Positions 17,076 to 25,675 of a DNA stretch of 40,239 nucleotides are shown one piece after another. Positions within the stretch are counted from its first letter, which is position 1. Each line of letters opens with the position of its first letter. The position numbers were made by a program, and so were the translations under genes. The DNA lies in assembly GCA_947624185.1 (NCBI GenBank), contig CANQJG010000003.1, positions 1 to 40,239 on the forward strand, read 5' to 3'. A model generated the notes under the pieces. The model saw nothing but the letters and a program-made list of their open reading frames with translations. It searched no databases and was not told where the DNA came from. The stretch is from an uncultured Clostridia bacterium. Lineage in GTDB: Bacteria; Bacillota; Clostridia; TANB77; CAG-508.

Positions 17076-17552
17076 TTAAGACTCTAATCCTAATAAATCT
17101 TGAATTTCATTTTTTAATTCTTTTTTGAAATTTTTATTATTGCTCTTATATTTTTTTGGAGTAAATTGCATATCTAATAATTTAGGCAAATCTTTGAAAT
17201 CTCTCATTGGTATAATATAACCGTCTTTTGCAAATGTTTCTAGAATTTGTTCTTGATGATTATTTACGTGCTCTTTATACTCTTTTTTTCTTGCAACAAC
17301 TATCATTGTTTTATTCATTTTAAGTCCTTGAATTATTGTGCCAACTCCTGCGTGAGTAATTACAACTCTAGCTTTTTTCATATATCTATTAAATTCTTGT
17401 TCAGTAAGATATTTATGAATCTCGATTTTGTCAGATGAATAATCTGTTGATCCTACTTGGGCAATTATTTTTTCCTTGGTATCTAATTTATCAACCGCTT
17501 CAATCAGCCTTTTAAACTTTTTATCTTGAGTTCCCAATGTTACAAATATCAA
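17076..17552 (-). CDS. PssE/Alg13-like glycosyltransferase catalytic subunit
   Basis: 158 residues; the GT28 C-terminal half with MIFVTLGTQDKKFKRLIE at the start and THAGVGTIIQGLKMNKTMIVVAR (about 70-93) as UDP-sugar binding motif. In Gram-positive capsule systems it pairs with a membrane PssD/Alg14-like subunit to add the second sugar to the lipid carrier. The ORF track starts at 17567, but TTG at 17552 is preceded by GGGGGTGG and overlaps the upstream stop as TTGA, so I take that start: the two genes are translationally coupled. This agrees with their working as one enzyme. Confidence 0.88.
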   Translation of the reverse strand: MIFVTLGTQDKKFKRLIEAVDKLDTKEKIIAQVGSTDYSSDKIEIHKYLTEQEFNRYMKKARVVITHAGVGTIIQGLKMNKTMIVVARKKEYKEHVNNHQEQILETFAKDGYIIPMRDFKDLPKLLDMQFTPKKYKSNNKNFKKELKNEIQDLLGLES

Positions 17553-18013
17553 TATATCCACCCCCAATATTTAGCTTTAGGATACAATTTCTTCATTTCT
17601 TCCCATTGAACTACAAAGGTGTCTGCTATCGGGTATACAAGCCTTCCTGCTAGCGTTTTAGTTGTTATATTTGCAAATGTTTCTATCCATATTACTTTTG
17701 CTCCAAATAATTTTGCAATATAACACATTGGCACCGCTGTATGAGTACCAGTTGTTACAATTACTTTTGGTTTTATTTTTAAAAATAAGTATAGACTAAT
17801 AAATATGTTAAACAAAAATATGAAAAAGTATCTAATTGGTGTTCTCCTTGTTCCATATATTAAGAAATGTGCTTTATCTCCATATTTTTGCTTTATTTCT
17901 TTGCTTGCATCTGTTTTTTCAGTTACGACTGAATAATCATAACTTTCAAAGTCAAGCTGTCTGAGTTCGCTTAAGTGTCCACCTATACTTGATATAAACA
18001 TTACCTTTGTCAT
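17549..18013 (-). CDS. PssD/Alg14-like glycosyltransferase membrane subunit
   Basis: 154 residues. MTKVMFISSIGGHLSEL at the N-terminus, one membrane-associated hydrophobic segment (about 60-78) and TTGTHTAVPMCYIAKLFGAKVIWIETFANI are hallmarks of the Alg14/PssD/Cps14F group, the anchor and acceptor-binding half of a split GT28 enzyme. It overlaps the catalytic half by 4 bp. AAAGGAC lies before the ATG. It starts 106 bp after the argS stop, so it could have its own promoter. Confidence 0.9.
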   Translation of the reverse strand: MTKVMFISSIGGHLSELRQLDFESYDYSVVTEKTDASKEIKQKYGDKAHFLIYGTRRTPIRYFFIFLFNIFISLYLFLKIKPKVIVTTGTHTAVPMCYIAKLFGAKVIWIETFANITTKTLAGRLVYPIADTFVVQWEEMKKLYPKAKYWGWIY

Positions 18014-18119
18014 TTAAAAAGTCCTTTCAACTACTCTATCTTTCAACTAATTTATTTTATTCTCATTAGTAATTCTATATATGATTTTTTCGGGTACAAA
18101 ATTTAATATGTTTATTCAA

Positions 18120-20057
18120 TTACATTTTATCGGGAACTTCTATTCCTAAAAGTTTTAGTGAATTTTCTAATGTTACTTTTGTCATGTATGTTAAATACAA
18201 ACGTGCATTTTGACTTTCTTGGTCATCACTTATTATTTTATTTTTATCATAAAATACTCCATAAGCTTTCGCTACATCTATACTGTATCTTGTAATTATT
18301 GAAGGTTCATTTTTTTCTAAGCTATTTAATATTATTTGCTTGAAACTACTGATTAATTTTATAAGTTTTATACTAGCGTCATCTGTCAAGATTTTATAAT
18401 TTATGCCTTCTTTTACATTTGTATTATTTGTACTGTTTTCATTTATATTGTCTGCACTATTCTTATTATTTAGAGCTTTTTCTAATACACTTTTAGTTCT
18501 TACAGCCATGTATTGAACATAAGGTCCAGTTTCTCCATTAAAGTTAAGAGCTTCATTTAAATCAAATACTTGATTTTTTATTCTCGACTCTTTTAAATCT
18601 TCGAAAATAACTGCTCCTATTCCAACTTGCTTTGATACTACATCTTTATTATCCAAGTTTCTGTCTTGCATGATTTCTTTTGCTTTTGCAATCGATTCAT
18701 TTAGCAAGTCTTCCACCTTTACAAAATTGCCTTTACGAGTTGACATTTTGCCTTCAGGAAGCATAATCATACCATAACTTACATGTTCTAATCCATTTGT
18801 GTATTTTTCATCTAAATCTAAATATTTAGCTACTTCAAAAATTTGTTTGAAATGTAAATTCTGCTCTTCTCCAACTACATATATACATTTGTCGTAATCA
18901 TAAGTTCTAGCTCTATATAAAATTGCTGCTAAATCACGTGTTGCATAGATTGATGAACCATTAGCTTTTTGTATGATACAAGGTGTTTTTATACCTTTGT
19001 CTTCTAAATCTACCACTCTTGCTCCTTGTGATTCTATAAGCCTTCCGTTTTTTTCCAAAATGTCTATAACTTCTTGCATTTTATCTGAATAAAAAGCTTC
19101 TCCATTATATGAATCAAATTTTACGTTAAGCAATTCATATATTTTTTGAAATTCTTTTAAGCTTAACTCTTTAAATTCGTTCCATAATTTAACGCAATAT
19201 TCATCTCCGTCTTCAAGTTTTTTAAATGTTTCTCTACACTCTTCTAGTACATTTTCATCTTGTTCACATAATTCATTTATTTTTTTATATATTTCTGAAA
19301 GCTTGTCTATTGGATTCTCGGTTAAATCATAGTCCTTACCCCACCTTTTATATCCTTCTATTAGTTTTGCAAATTGTGTACCATAGTCTCCTAAATGGTT
19401 TAGGCTCAAGGTTTCAAAACCACAGTTTTTATAAATCTTATAAAGTGAGTTTCCTATTATAGTTGTTTTTAAATGTCCAATATGAAATGGCTTAGCAATG
19501 TTAGGCGACGAATATTCTACTAATACTTTCTTTCCTTCTCCAATATTCATTTTGCCATATTCATCTTTTTGCTCATCAAATAATTCAATTGCTTGTTTTA
19601 CAATTTGAGATTTATCAATATAAAAATTTAAATAGCCACTTATTGATTCCACTTTTTCAATTATTGAAACGTTGTTTTTCTGCTTTATTTGTGTATTATC
19701 ATTTTCTTGCACATTTGAGTTTGTTTGTACTTCTTCATCTCTTTGTGTGTCTTTATTTTCTTGCACGTTTGAGTTTGTTTTTGCTTCTTCATTTGCTTGC
19801 TGTTTTGAACCTGCTTTTACATCATCATTAATCTGTGCTTTCAACTTGTCAGCTATCATGTTTGGAGCTTGTCTTAATATTTTTGCAAGCCTAAAACAAG
19901 GGAAGGCATAATCTCCGTTGCTTTCTTCTTTTGGAACTTCTATATAATCTTTTATGTCATTTTCAGTTAGTTCGCAACCGTTGTCAATGCTTTCCTCCTT
20001 CATGCAATTCTGTAAATTAGTATATATTAATTTCGCTATTATTTCTTTAAAATCCAT
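18120..20057 (-). CDS. argS: Arginyl-tRNA synthetase with low-complexity insertions
   Basis: Charges tRNA-Arg. 645 residues, longer than the usual 550-580. Class I signatures SSPNIAKPFHIGHL (183-196) and GKMSTRKGNFV; a C-terminal DALR anticodon-binding domain ends in KVTLENSLKLLGIEVPDKM. The N-terminal Add1 domain is split at about 77-129 by a polar insertion made of a duplicated TNSNVQEN(K/D)(D/N)TQ unit; a second Asn-rich stretch (NKNSADNINENSTNNTN) lies before the DALR domain. Both sites are probably surface loops, so the enzyme should still work. GGAG is 6 nt before the ATG. The gene interrupts the polysaccharide cluster and is preceded by a 36-bp tandem repeat array. Confidence 0.95.
   Translation of the reverse strand: MDFKEIIAKLIYTNLQNCMKEESIDNGCELTENDIKDYIEVPKEESNGDYAFPCFRLAKILRQAPNMIADKLKAQINDDVKAGSKQQANEEAKTNSNVQENKDTQRDEEVQTNSNVQENDNTQIKQKNNVSIIEKVESISGYLNFYIDKSQIVKQAIELFDEQKDEYGKMNIGEGKKVLVEYSSPNIAKPFHIGHLKTTIIGNSLYKIYKNCGFETLSLNHLGDYGTQFAKLIEGYKRWGKDYDLTENPIDKLSEIYKKINELCEQDENVLEECRETFKKLEDGDEYCVKLWNEFKELSLKEFQKIYELLNVKFDSYNGEAFYSDKMQEVIDILEKNGRLIESQGARVVDLEDKGIKTPCIIQKANGSSIYATRDLAAILYRARTYDYDKCIYVVGEEQNLHFKQIFEVAKYLDLDEKYTNGLEHVSYGMIMLPEGKMSTRKGNFVKVEDLLNESIAKAKEIMQDRNLDNKDVVSKQVGIGAVIFEDLKESRIKNQVFDLNEALNFNGETGPYVQYMAVRTKSVLEKALNNKNSADNINENSTNNTNVKEGINYKILTDDASIKLIKLISSFKQIILNSLEKNEPSIITRYSIDVAKAYGVFYDKNKIISDDQESQNARLYLTYMTKVTLENSLKLLGIEVPDKM
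19691..19798 (-). repeat. 54-bp tandem duplication inside argS
   Basis: Two in-frame copies of a 54-bp unit (19691-19744 and 19745-19798), each coding for an 18-residue polar segment with TNSNVQEN. The copies differ at several bases, so it is not brand new. Confidence 0.75.
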
Positions 20058-20073
20058 AGAATTCTCCTAACCA

Positions 20074-20251
20074 TTAATTATGATTTGATCTTTAATTCTT
20101 TGCATTTGTTTAATTAAGATCTACTCTTTAATTCTTGCATTTGTTAATTATGATCTACTCTTTAATTCTTTTCGTTTGTTTAATTATGATTTACTTTGTA
20201 ATTGTTTGTATTCTTTTAATCATACTTTGCTTTATAATCATATAATTATTT
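20074..20251. repeat. Five imperfect 36-bp tandem repeats between tagA and argS
   Basis: Units of 36, 34, 36, 36 and 36 bp begin TTAATTA and carry a CTTTAATTCTT-like centre; the first three are close copies and the last two more diverged. They fill almost all of the 199-bp gap. The second unit is 2 bp short, so the array is not coding. It resembles neither CRISPR (no unique spacers) nor a known iteron that I can name. Confidence 0.75.
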
Positions 20252-20256
20252 AAAAC

Positions 20257-20991
20257 TTATTCTTTTCCTTGTAATTGCTTGCGTTCTTTTTTTATTATTT
20301 TTATATAACGTACATTGCTTTGCAAAAATCTTTTGATTCTTTTTGGTTCTACTGTAATTCTATATAACCACTCCAAATGGTATTTTAAAAACATTTTTGG
20401 AGCTCTTTTTTTCATACCGCTTAATACATCAAAGCTTCCACCTACTCCAACAAATATGCCTTTATTAAAATCTTTTAAATTTTCATAAATTAATATTTCT
20501 TGATTAGGTATTCCTAAAGCTACTAAAACAACGTCAGGTTTTGCTTTTTTTATTTTTTCAAATATTTCTTGTTTATTTTCTACATATCCGTCAACTGCTC
20601 CTGCAATAACTAAGTCAGGATATTGTTCATCAATTTTTTTTGTAAATTTTTCTATTACTTCTTTTTTTGCTCCGAATAAAAATATACTTTTTTTATGTTC
20701 ATTGCATTTTTCTAATAAATAATTTACGAAATCTATTCCTGTAATTGTCTTATTAATTTCCTTAATTCCAAACATTTGGGCACCTTTTACAATTCCAATT
20801 CCGTCAGGTACAATAACTGTTTGATCATCTAATAATGCGTTTTTTAAGGTTTCATTTTCTTCGGCAATCATCAATGTTTCAGGGTTCGCTGTTATTACAA
20901 ACATTTTTTTCTCATCTATTAGATTTTTTTCTGCAAGACTATAAAATTCTTTTTGGCTTCCCTTATATATTTTTTGAAAATATTCTTTCAT
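20257..20991 (-). CDS. tagA: WecG/TagA/CpsF-family glycosyltransferase
   Basis: 244 residues of the GT26 family, which transfers ManNAc (TagA) or ManNAcA (WecG) to lipid-linked GlcNAc. Motifs: TANPETLMIAEEN, VPDGIGIV (active-site Asp region), GIDFVNYLLEKC, IFLFGAKKEV, LGIPNQEILI and GVGGSFDVLSGMKKRAPKMF, with a C-terminal amphipathic basic helix (HLEWLYRITVEPKRIKRF) for membrane binding. It directly follows the UDP-GlcNAc 2-epimerase gene (27 bp), which makes the ManNAc donor, so the pair probably builds the linkage or repeat unit of a teichoic-acid-like or secondary wall polymer. Confidence 0.92.
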   Translation of the reverse strand: MKEYFQKIYKGSQKEFYSLAEKNLIDEKKMFVITANPETLMIAEENETLKNALLDDQTVIVPDGIGIVKGAQMFGIKEINKTITGIDFVNYLLEKCNEHKKSIFLFGAKKEVIEKFTKKIDEQYPDLVIAGAVDGYVENKQEIFEKIKKAKPDVVLVALGIPNQEILIYENLKDFNKGIFVGVGGSFDVLSGMKKRAPKMFLKYHLEWLYRITVEPKRIKRFLQSNVRYIKIIKKERKQLQGKE

Positions 20992-21018
20992 TAAAATACC
21001 GTTCCTTTTTATCCTATT

Positions 21019-22122
21019 TTAGTTGCTGTACTTTTCTATTATCGCGTCTACTATTTTCTTACTTGCATTTCCGTCTCCATAAGGATTCTTGGCTACACTC
21101 ATTTTTTTATACTCTTCTTCATTTTCTATTAATTCTTTTGTTAAATTAAATATGTTTTCTTCATCTGTTCCTGCTAGTTTCAAAGTTCCTGCTTCAATTC
21201 CCTCAGGTCTTTCGGTAGTTTCTCTTAAAACTAAAACTGGCTTTCCAAGTGACGGAGCTTCTTCTTGTATTCCACCACTATCAGTTAAAATTAGATATGA
21301 TTTGTTTATAAAATTATGAAAATCTATTACATTTAATGGATCTATTAGCTTTATTTTTTCATTACCGTCTAAATATTCTTTTGCCAACTTTCTGACTTTT
21401 GGATTAAGATGAACTGGATAAACTGCTTTAACATCATCATACATACTTACGATTCTTTTTAATGCTTTGAAAATATTTTCCATTGGCTTTCCAAAATTTT
21501 CTCTCCTATGAACTGTAACCAAAATCAATTTGTCATCTCCAACCCAGTCCAATATTTCATTTTTATAATCATTTTTTACAGTTGTTTTCAAAGCATCTAT
21601 CGCAGTATTGCCTGTTACGAATATTGTATCTTTATTTTTTCTCTCTGCTAATAAATTATTTTTGCAAGCTTCAGTTGGAGCAAAATTCATATCTGCTAAA
21701 ACTCCTACCATTTGTCTGTTCATTTCTTCCGGATAAGGAGCATATTTATTATATGTTCTTAAACCTGCTTCAACATGACCAATATCAACTTGATTGTAAT
21801 ACGCTGCTAAAGCCCCTGCGAAAGTCGTTGTCGTATCTCCATGTACTAACACTATGTTAGGTTTTTCTTCTCTAATAATTTTTTCTAGTCCAGTTAGCAC
21901 CTTGCTTGTTATATCATTTAAAGTTTGATTTTCTTGCATAATATTCAAATCGTAGTCAGGCACTATATCAAATACTTCTAATACCTGATCTAGCATTTGT
22001 CTATGTTGTGCTGTAACACATACAATGCACTTTATCTCTTTTCTTGACTTTAATTCTTTTATTACTGGTGCTAATTTTATCGCTTCAGGTCTAGTCCCAA
22101 ATATCAACATTACTTTAATCAT
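21019..22122 (-). CDS. wecB: UDP-N-acetylglucosamine 2-epimerase (non-hydrolysing)
   Basis: 367 residues; interconverts UDP-GlcNAc and UDP-ManNAc. The sequence opens KVMLIFGTRPEAIKLAPVI and contains VTAQHRQMLDQVL, VHGDTTTTFAGALAAYY, HVEAGLRTY, PEEMNRQ, VTVHRREN, and the allosteric/active-site stretch LTDSGGIQEEAPSLGKPVLV with RETTERPEG. All family hallmarks are intact. GGAGATG lies upstream of the ATG. It supplies UDP-ManNAc to the TagA-like enzyme next to it. Confidence 0.96.
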   Translation of the reverse strand: MIKVMLIFGTRPEAIKLAPVIKELKSRKEIKCIVCVTAQHRQMLDQVLEVFDIVPDYDLNIMQENQTLNDITSKVLTGLEKIIREEKPNIVLVHGDTTTTFAGALAAYYNQVDIGHVEAGLRTYNKYAPYPEEMNRQMVGVLADMNFAPTEACKNNLLAERKNKDTIFVTGNTAIDALKTTVKNDYKNEILDWVGDDKLILVTVHRRENFGKPMENIFKALKRIVSMYDDVKAVYPVHLNPKVRKLAKEYLDGNEKIKLIDPLNVIDFHNFINKSYLILTDSGGIQEEAPSLGKPVLVLRETTERPEGIEAGTLKLAGTDEENIFNLTKELIENEEEYKKMSVAKNPYGDGNASKKIVDAIIEKYSN

Positions 22123-22272
22123 CTTTACATCTCCACTTATCGTTTTATTTATTTTTTAATAGTTTATTGTCATTTATTTTTCTGTATCAAATTTTCTGTT
22201 TTGTTCTAATTAATTTTGTTATTTTCATTAATCCATTATTTTTCATTATTATATCATTTACTTTTAATTATA
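22123..22272. other. T-rich gap before wecB
   Basis: A 150-bp gap, very AT-rich. On the minus strand AAATGATATAAT occurs twice in tandem, giving two possible -10 boxes, but I see no good -35. It may hold a promoter for wecB-tagA. Confidence 0.3.
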
Positions 22273-22962
22273 TCATTTATTTTTTAATTTTTTATAAATG
22301 CAATATAATTTTATGTTAAATTTATTATTCATTTTCATCCTTAGATGTTCATTTCTCCAAGCTTTTTTACCAAGCCAAGAGCCTAGAAAAACATGTACTG
22401 TAAGCGAATCTTTAGAAGGATTGCAAAGTACGCCGTCTTTGTACACTTTTATTCCTTCTTTAAGCAATTGCTCTTTATTTCCTAACTCACAGCCATATTT
22501 ATTTATCAAAATATTCGATACAGATATTGTATTGTTATCTTCAAATTTAAAATCCATATCAATATCATCATAGTAATCCAACATATCTTTTACAAATGGA
22601 TGCTTGGCTTCAGCTCCAAAAACTGCAGTAAATGGGTAGTTTGCATTTTCATATCCAACAAATGCTCTATTGTCTAGCAAGCTGTCCAATTTATCAATTA
22701 CAAAAACATCTGTATCTAAGTAAATACCACCTTGTTCATATATTGCATATGCTCTAACGTAATCACTTACAAATGCCCACTTCTTTGCTTCGTATGCTCT
22801 TTTTACAAATGGGTGCGAATCAATGTCAAAATTATCTTCGTTCCACTCGATTATTTCATAATCTTTTAAGTGTTTTTTCCATGTTTTCATGCACTTTTGG
22901 ATTGCTTTTGGCTTTTCCTTTTTTCCCATCCATACATAATGGATTTTTTTAGGTATTGACAT
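22273..22962 (-). CDS. GT32-like capsular polysaccharide glycosyltransferase
   Basis: 229 residues of the Gly_transf_sug (DXD) type. N-terminal IPKKIHYVWMG, then WKKHLKDYEIIEWNEDN, SDYVRAYAIYEQGGIYLDTDV with the DXD at 83-85 for metal/nucleotide-sugar binding, and a C-terminal HVFLGSWLGKKAWRN. Enzymes of this type add hexoses (often galactose or glucose) to capsule or LPS cores; the sugar cannot be told here. It follows the second flippase gene by 31 bp. Confidence 0.9.
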   Translation of the reverse strand: MSIPKKIHYVWMGKKEKPKAIQKCMKTWKKHLKDYEIIEWNEDNFDIDSHPFVKRAYEAKKWAFVSDYVRAYAIYEQGGIYLDTDVFVIDKLDSLLDNRAFVGYENANYPFTAVFGAEAKHPFVKDMLDYYDDIDMDFKFEDNNTISVSNILINKYGCELGNKEQLLKEGIKVYKDGVLCNPSKDSLTVHVFLGSWLGKKAWRNEHLRMKMNNKFNIKLYCIYKKLKNK

Positions 22963-22993
22963 TTTTAATTGTTCCTTTCAATTTGCTGAAATG

Positions 22994-24487
22994 CTATTTA
23001 TTCTTCAATATTCCAAATCTGTAAACAAATTTGTATTGTTTTGTTATGAAATAATATATTACTGCAATTATGAAATTTATTATAGTAAATACCACTCCTG
23101 AACCTATACAAATAGCCAAATTTGAGTATTGCTTTGGCAATATTATATAGAAGATTGCTCCTAGACAAATTATAAATAATGTGTTTAGTGCAAACCTTAA
23201 GTAATATTTCCATACATTTTCATGTATTATTTTCTTGAATATTACAAAAGGTTTTGTAAACAAATCTGCTAAAATCATTGATACTATTGTTCCAACCAAC
23301 ACTCCTGCTATTCCCATATATTGTACTAAAATAATTGATAAGCATAAATTAATTATTACTTCTAAAATAACAAATCTTTTTACTTCTTTAAATTTTCCTG
23401 AAGAAAATGTAAAGACTTTAAGCGGAATTTTTACAATTTGGTAAAATAGTATAATCGTAAATAGCAATGCCAATATTGTACTTGTATGTATATTTCCATT
23501 ATACCATATATTTATAAATTGATTAATAAATAAGAATAATGGTACACATATTATTGTTGCCACAAAGAATACAAATTCATTAAATTCATTAAATACCTGT
23601 ATTCCTTTGCCTTTTGCAGATACTAGCATATCTCCAACGCTTGACATCGTGGCTCCTGCTATTTTGTCCACTAATTGCCTTATTCCTTCTACAAAGTAAT
23701 TGTAAGTTGAATAAATAACAACAAATTTTAACCCAATTACCTTAGAGATAATAATTATATCTATATTGCTTGTCACTAAATTGCCTAAAGTATTTACAAA
23801 TAAGTCTTTTACGTCTTTTATCATCGAGAAATCTTTCTTCTCTTTGAAATCGACTTCTTTATAATTTTTCTTAAATAGATAATGAATTATTACATTACCT
23901 ATAATACTACAAATAACCAAAGAAATCAATATTTCCGGTAAACCTAATCCGCTACATACAATTATTATTTCTACAATTGTTTTTAATATAGTCACTCCTT
24001 GAAATACTGTGTTTGGTATGTATTTCTTTTGATCAGCTTCAAATAGCACTCTATATGGAATTGTGAAATAATAAATTGCTTGACTTATTAAATAAATTAT
24101 AAAAGTAATCTGTGTGTATGAAAAATCAAAGCTATTATCTTTTATGAAAAATCCTACAAAAAATGAGATAATGAATCCTACAACTAATATTAATGTTCCT
24201 ACAACATTGAATATAACTTTTGATGCTGCCATTATAGAACTGATTTTTTTGTTATCTTTTTCGCTTATTGGTTTATAAAGTCTGAAAAGTAAAGCTGTTC
24301 CTACACCACCTTCTAATAATACCAAATAACTTATAATTTGTCCATATAATTGGTACAAGCCTAATTGGTCATTACCTAGAATTTGGATAAACAACTTTGA
24401 TCTAAATAATCCTAATAAAAGTATCACTATTTGTGGAACTGCATCTGTTAAAAAGTTAATAATAGTTGATTTAGTTCTACTCTTCAT
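22994..24487 (-). CDS. Wzx-type polysaccharide flippase (second of two)
   Basis: 497 residues, about 14 predicted helices. It begins SRTKSTIINFLTDAVPQIVILLLGLFRSKLFI-like and contains LYQLYGQIISYLVLLEGGVGTALLFRLYKP, typical of the MATE/PST flippase superfamily with the EGGVG motif of clostridial and enterococcal polysaccharide exporters. It follows the GT2 gene by 25 bp. The presence of two different flippases in one cluster suggests either two glycans or a cluster built from two parts joined around argS. Confidence 0.9.
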   Translation of the reverse strand: MKSRTKSTIINFLTDAVPQIVILLLGLFRSKLFIQILGNDQLGLYQLYGQIISYLVLLEGGVGTALLFRLYKPISEKDNKKISSIMAASKVIFNVVGTLILVVGFIISFFVGFFIKDNSFDFSYTQITFIIYLISQAIYYFTIPYRVLFEADQKKYIPNTVFQGVTILKTIVEIIIVCSGLGLPEILISLVICSIIGNVIIHYLFKKNYKEVDFKEKKDFSMIKDVKDLFVNTLGNLVTSNIDIIIISKVIGLKFVVIYSTYNYFVEGIRQLVDKIAGATMSSVGDMLVSAKGKGIQVFNEFNEFVFFVATIICVPLFLFINQFINIWYNGNIHTSTILALLFTIILFYQIVKIPLKVFTFSSGKFKEVKRFVILEVIINLCLSIILVQYMGIAGVLVGTIVSMILADLFTKPFVIFKKIIHENVWKYYLRFALNTLFIICLGAIFYIILPKQYSNLAICIGSGVVFTIINFIIAVIYYFITKQYKFVYRFGILKNK

Positions 24488-24512
24488 TATTATTTACAAT
24501 CCCTTTCTTCGT

Positions 24513-25673
24513 TTATAAAATCTCAATCTCAGGAAATATACATAAAAATTTGCATATTTCTATCATTTTATCTTTATCATATTCATTTTTAACAACTATC
24601 GTTTTAAAACCTATTTCCATTTCAATTAGTAGATTTAAATAAAATTCATCAATTGTACCTTGTTTTATTTCTTTGTTAAATTTTCTTATATCTTTGCCTT
24701 TGTAAATGAATATATCAGGCACTTTTTCTATTGTAACTTTTCTATTTGAGCTAGAAGTGTTTTTGTAAAAATTCACTAATGAATTCAAAAATAAATTATT
24801 TTTATAATTTGGCACTCTCTTCTTTACAACGAACTCAACGATTTTGCCTTTTCTCTTCTGCTCTTTTTTATGATAAATCGGTTTGTATTCTATTTTCATT
24901 TTATGTAAAGCTCTACATAAAAAATTTTGTAATTTATAAAATGGAATATTATAATAATTCATTAATGTTGTAAGAGTTCTCAATTCTCCATTTAGTACAT
25001 TTAAAGTTCCGATTTCATCATTTATATAATTGTTTTCATGTATTCTATATTTCATAAAGATAAAATCTACTTTTTTTACTTTTATTATGCTTGGCTTTTC
25101 ATTTTCTGTATTTATCCAAAAAGGCATATTCCATATTAGATATGTATTTTTTATACTTGAAACGTAACTTTCCTTTTTGAAAAATCCAACATCTACATAA
25201 AGATTTCTGCCTAAACTCAATTGTTGTAAAGGCAAATCACTTTTGCTATTTTTATATTGCCTTACCTTTTGAATCCCAAGCTCTGCTCCATTGTCATTAA
25301 TCAGCTTCAAATCTGATATGATAGCATCATAATCTGCATTTTTACTCATGTAATCAACGCATTTTTCAAATGTAGTATTTTCATTTAGCAAATCATCTGA
25401 GTGTAGCACATATATATAGTCGCCAGTAATGTAATCAAGTGCATTAATTATCGCATTTAATTGGTCTGAATTTTCCTGATAACAATATCTAATTTTATCT
25501 TCAGCATCTTTTTCTTTTTTATAGTCTTCAATAATAAGTCTAGTATTATCAGTTGAACCGTCATCTATAATAATTAATTCCCAATCCTTATATGTCTGAT
25601 ACATCAATGAATCAAGCGTTTCTTTTATCGTTTTGCTGTCATTATAAGTTGGCATTATTACTGATATTTTCAA
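24513..25673 (-). CDS. GT2-family glycosyltransferase
   Basis: 386 residues with a GT-A fold: KISVIMPTYN at the N-terminus, DDGSTDN (37-43), and HSDD (91-94) as the metal-binding DXD. Residues from about 240 are a less conserved C-terminal domain. The start codon is TTG (25671-25673), inferred because the conserved first beta strand begins right after it; GGGAG lies 12 nt upstream inside the end of the GT4 gene. Only 2 bp separate it from that gene, so the two are co-translated. Inverting transferase for the repeat unit of the surface glycan; the sugar is unknown. Confidence 0.9.
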   Translation of the reverse strand: MKISVIMPTYNDSKTIKETLDSLMYQTYKDWELIIIDDGSTDNTRLIIEDYKKEKDAEDKIRYCYQENSDQLNAIINALDYITGDYIYVLHSDDLLNENTTFEKCVDYMSKNADYDAIISDLKLINDNGAELGIQKVRQYKNSKSDLPLQQLSLGRNLYVDVGFFKKESYVSSIKNTYLIWNMPFWINTENEKPSIIKVKKVDFIFMKYRIHENNYINDEIGTLNVLNGELRTLTTLMNYYNIPFYKLQNFLCRALHKMKIEYKPIYHKKEQKRKGKIVEFVVKKRVPNYKNNLFLNSLVNFYKNTSSSNRKVTIEKVPDIFIYKGKDIRKFNKEIKQGTIDEFYLNLLIEMEIGFKTIVVKNEYDKDKMIEICKFLCIFPEIEIL

Positions 25674-25675
25674 AA

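Noticed and set aside
20074-20251. CRISPR array
   Set aside because: Units are contiguous and degenerate with no unique spacers, and no cas genes are in the window.
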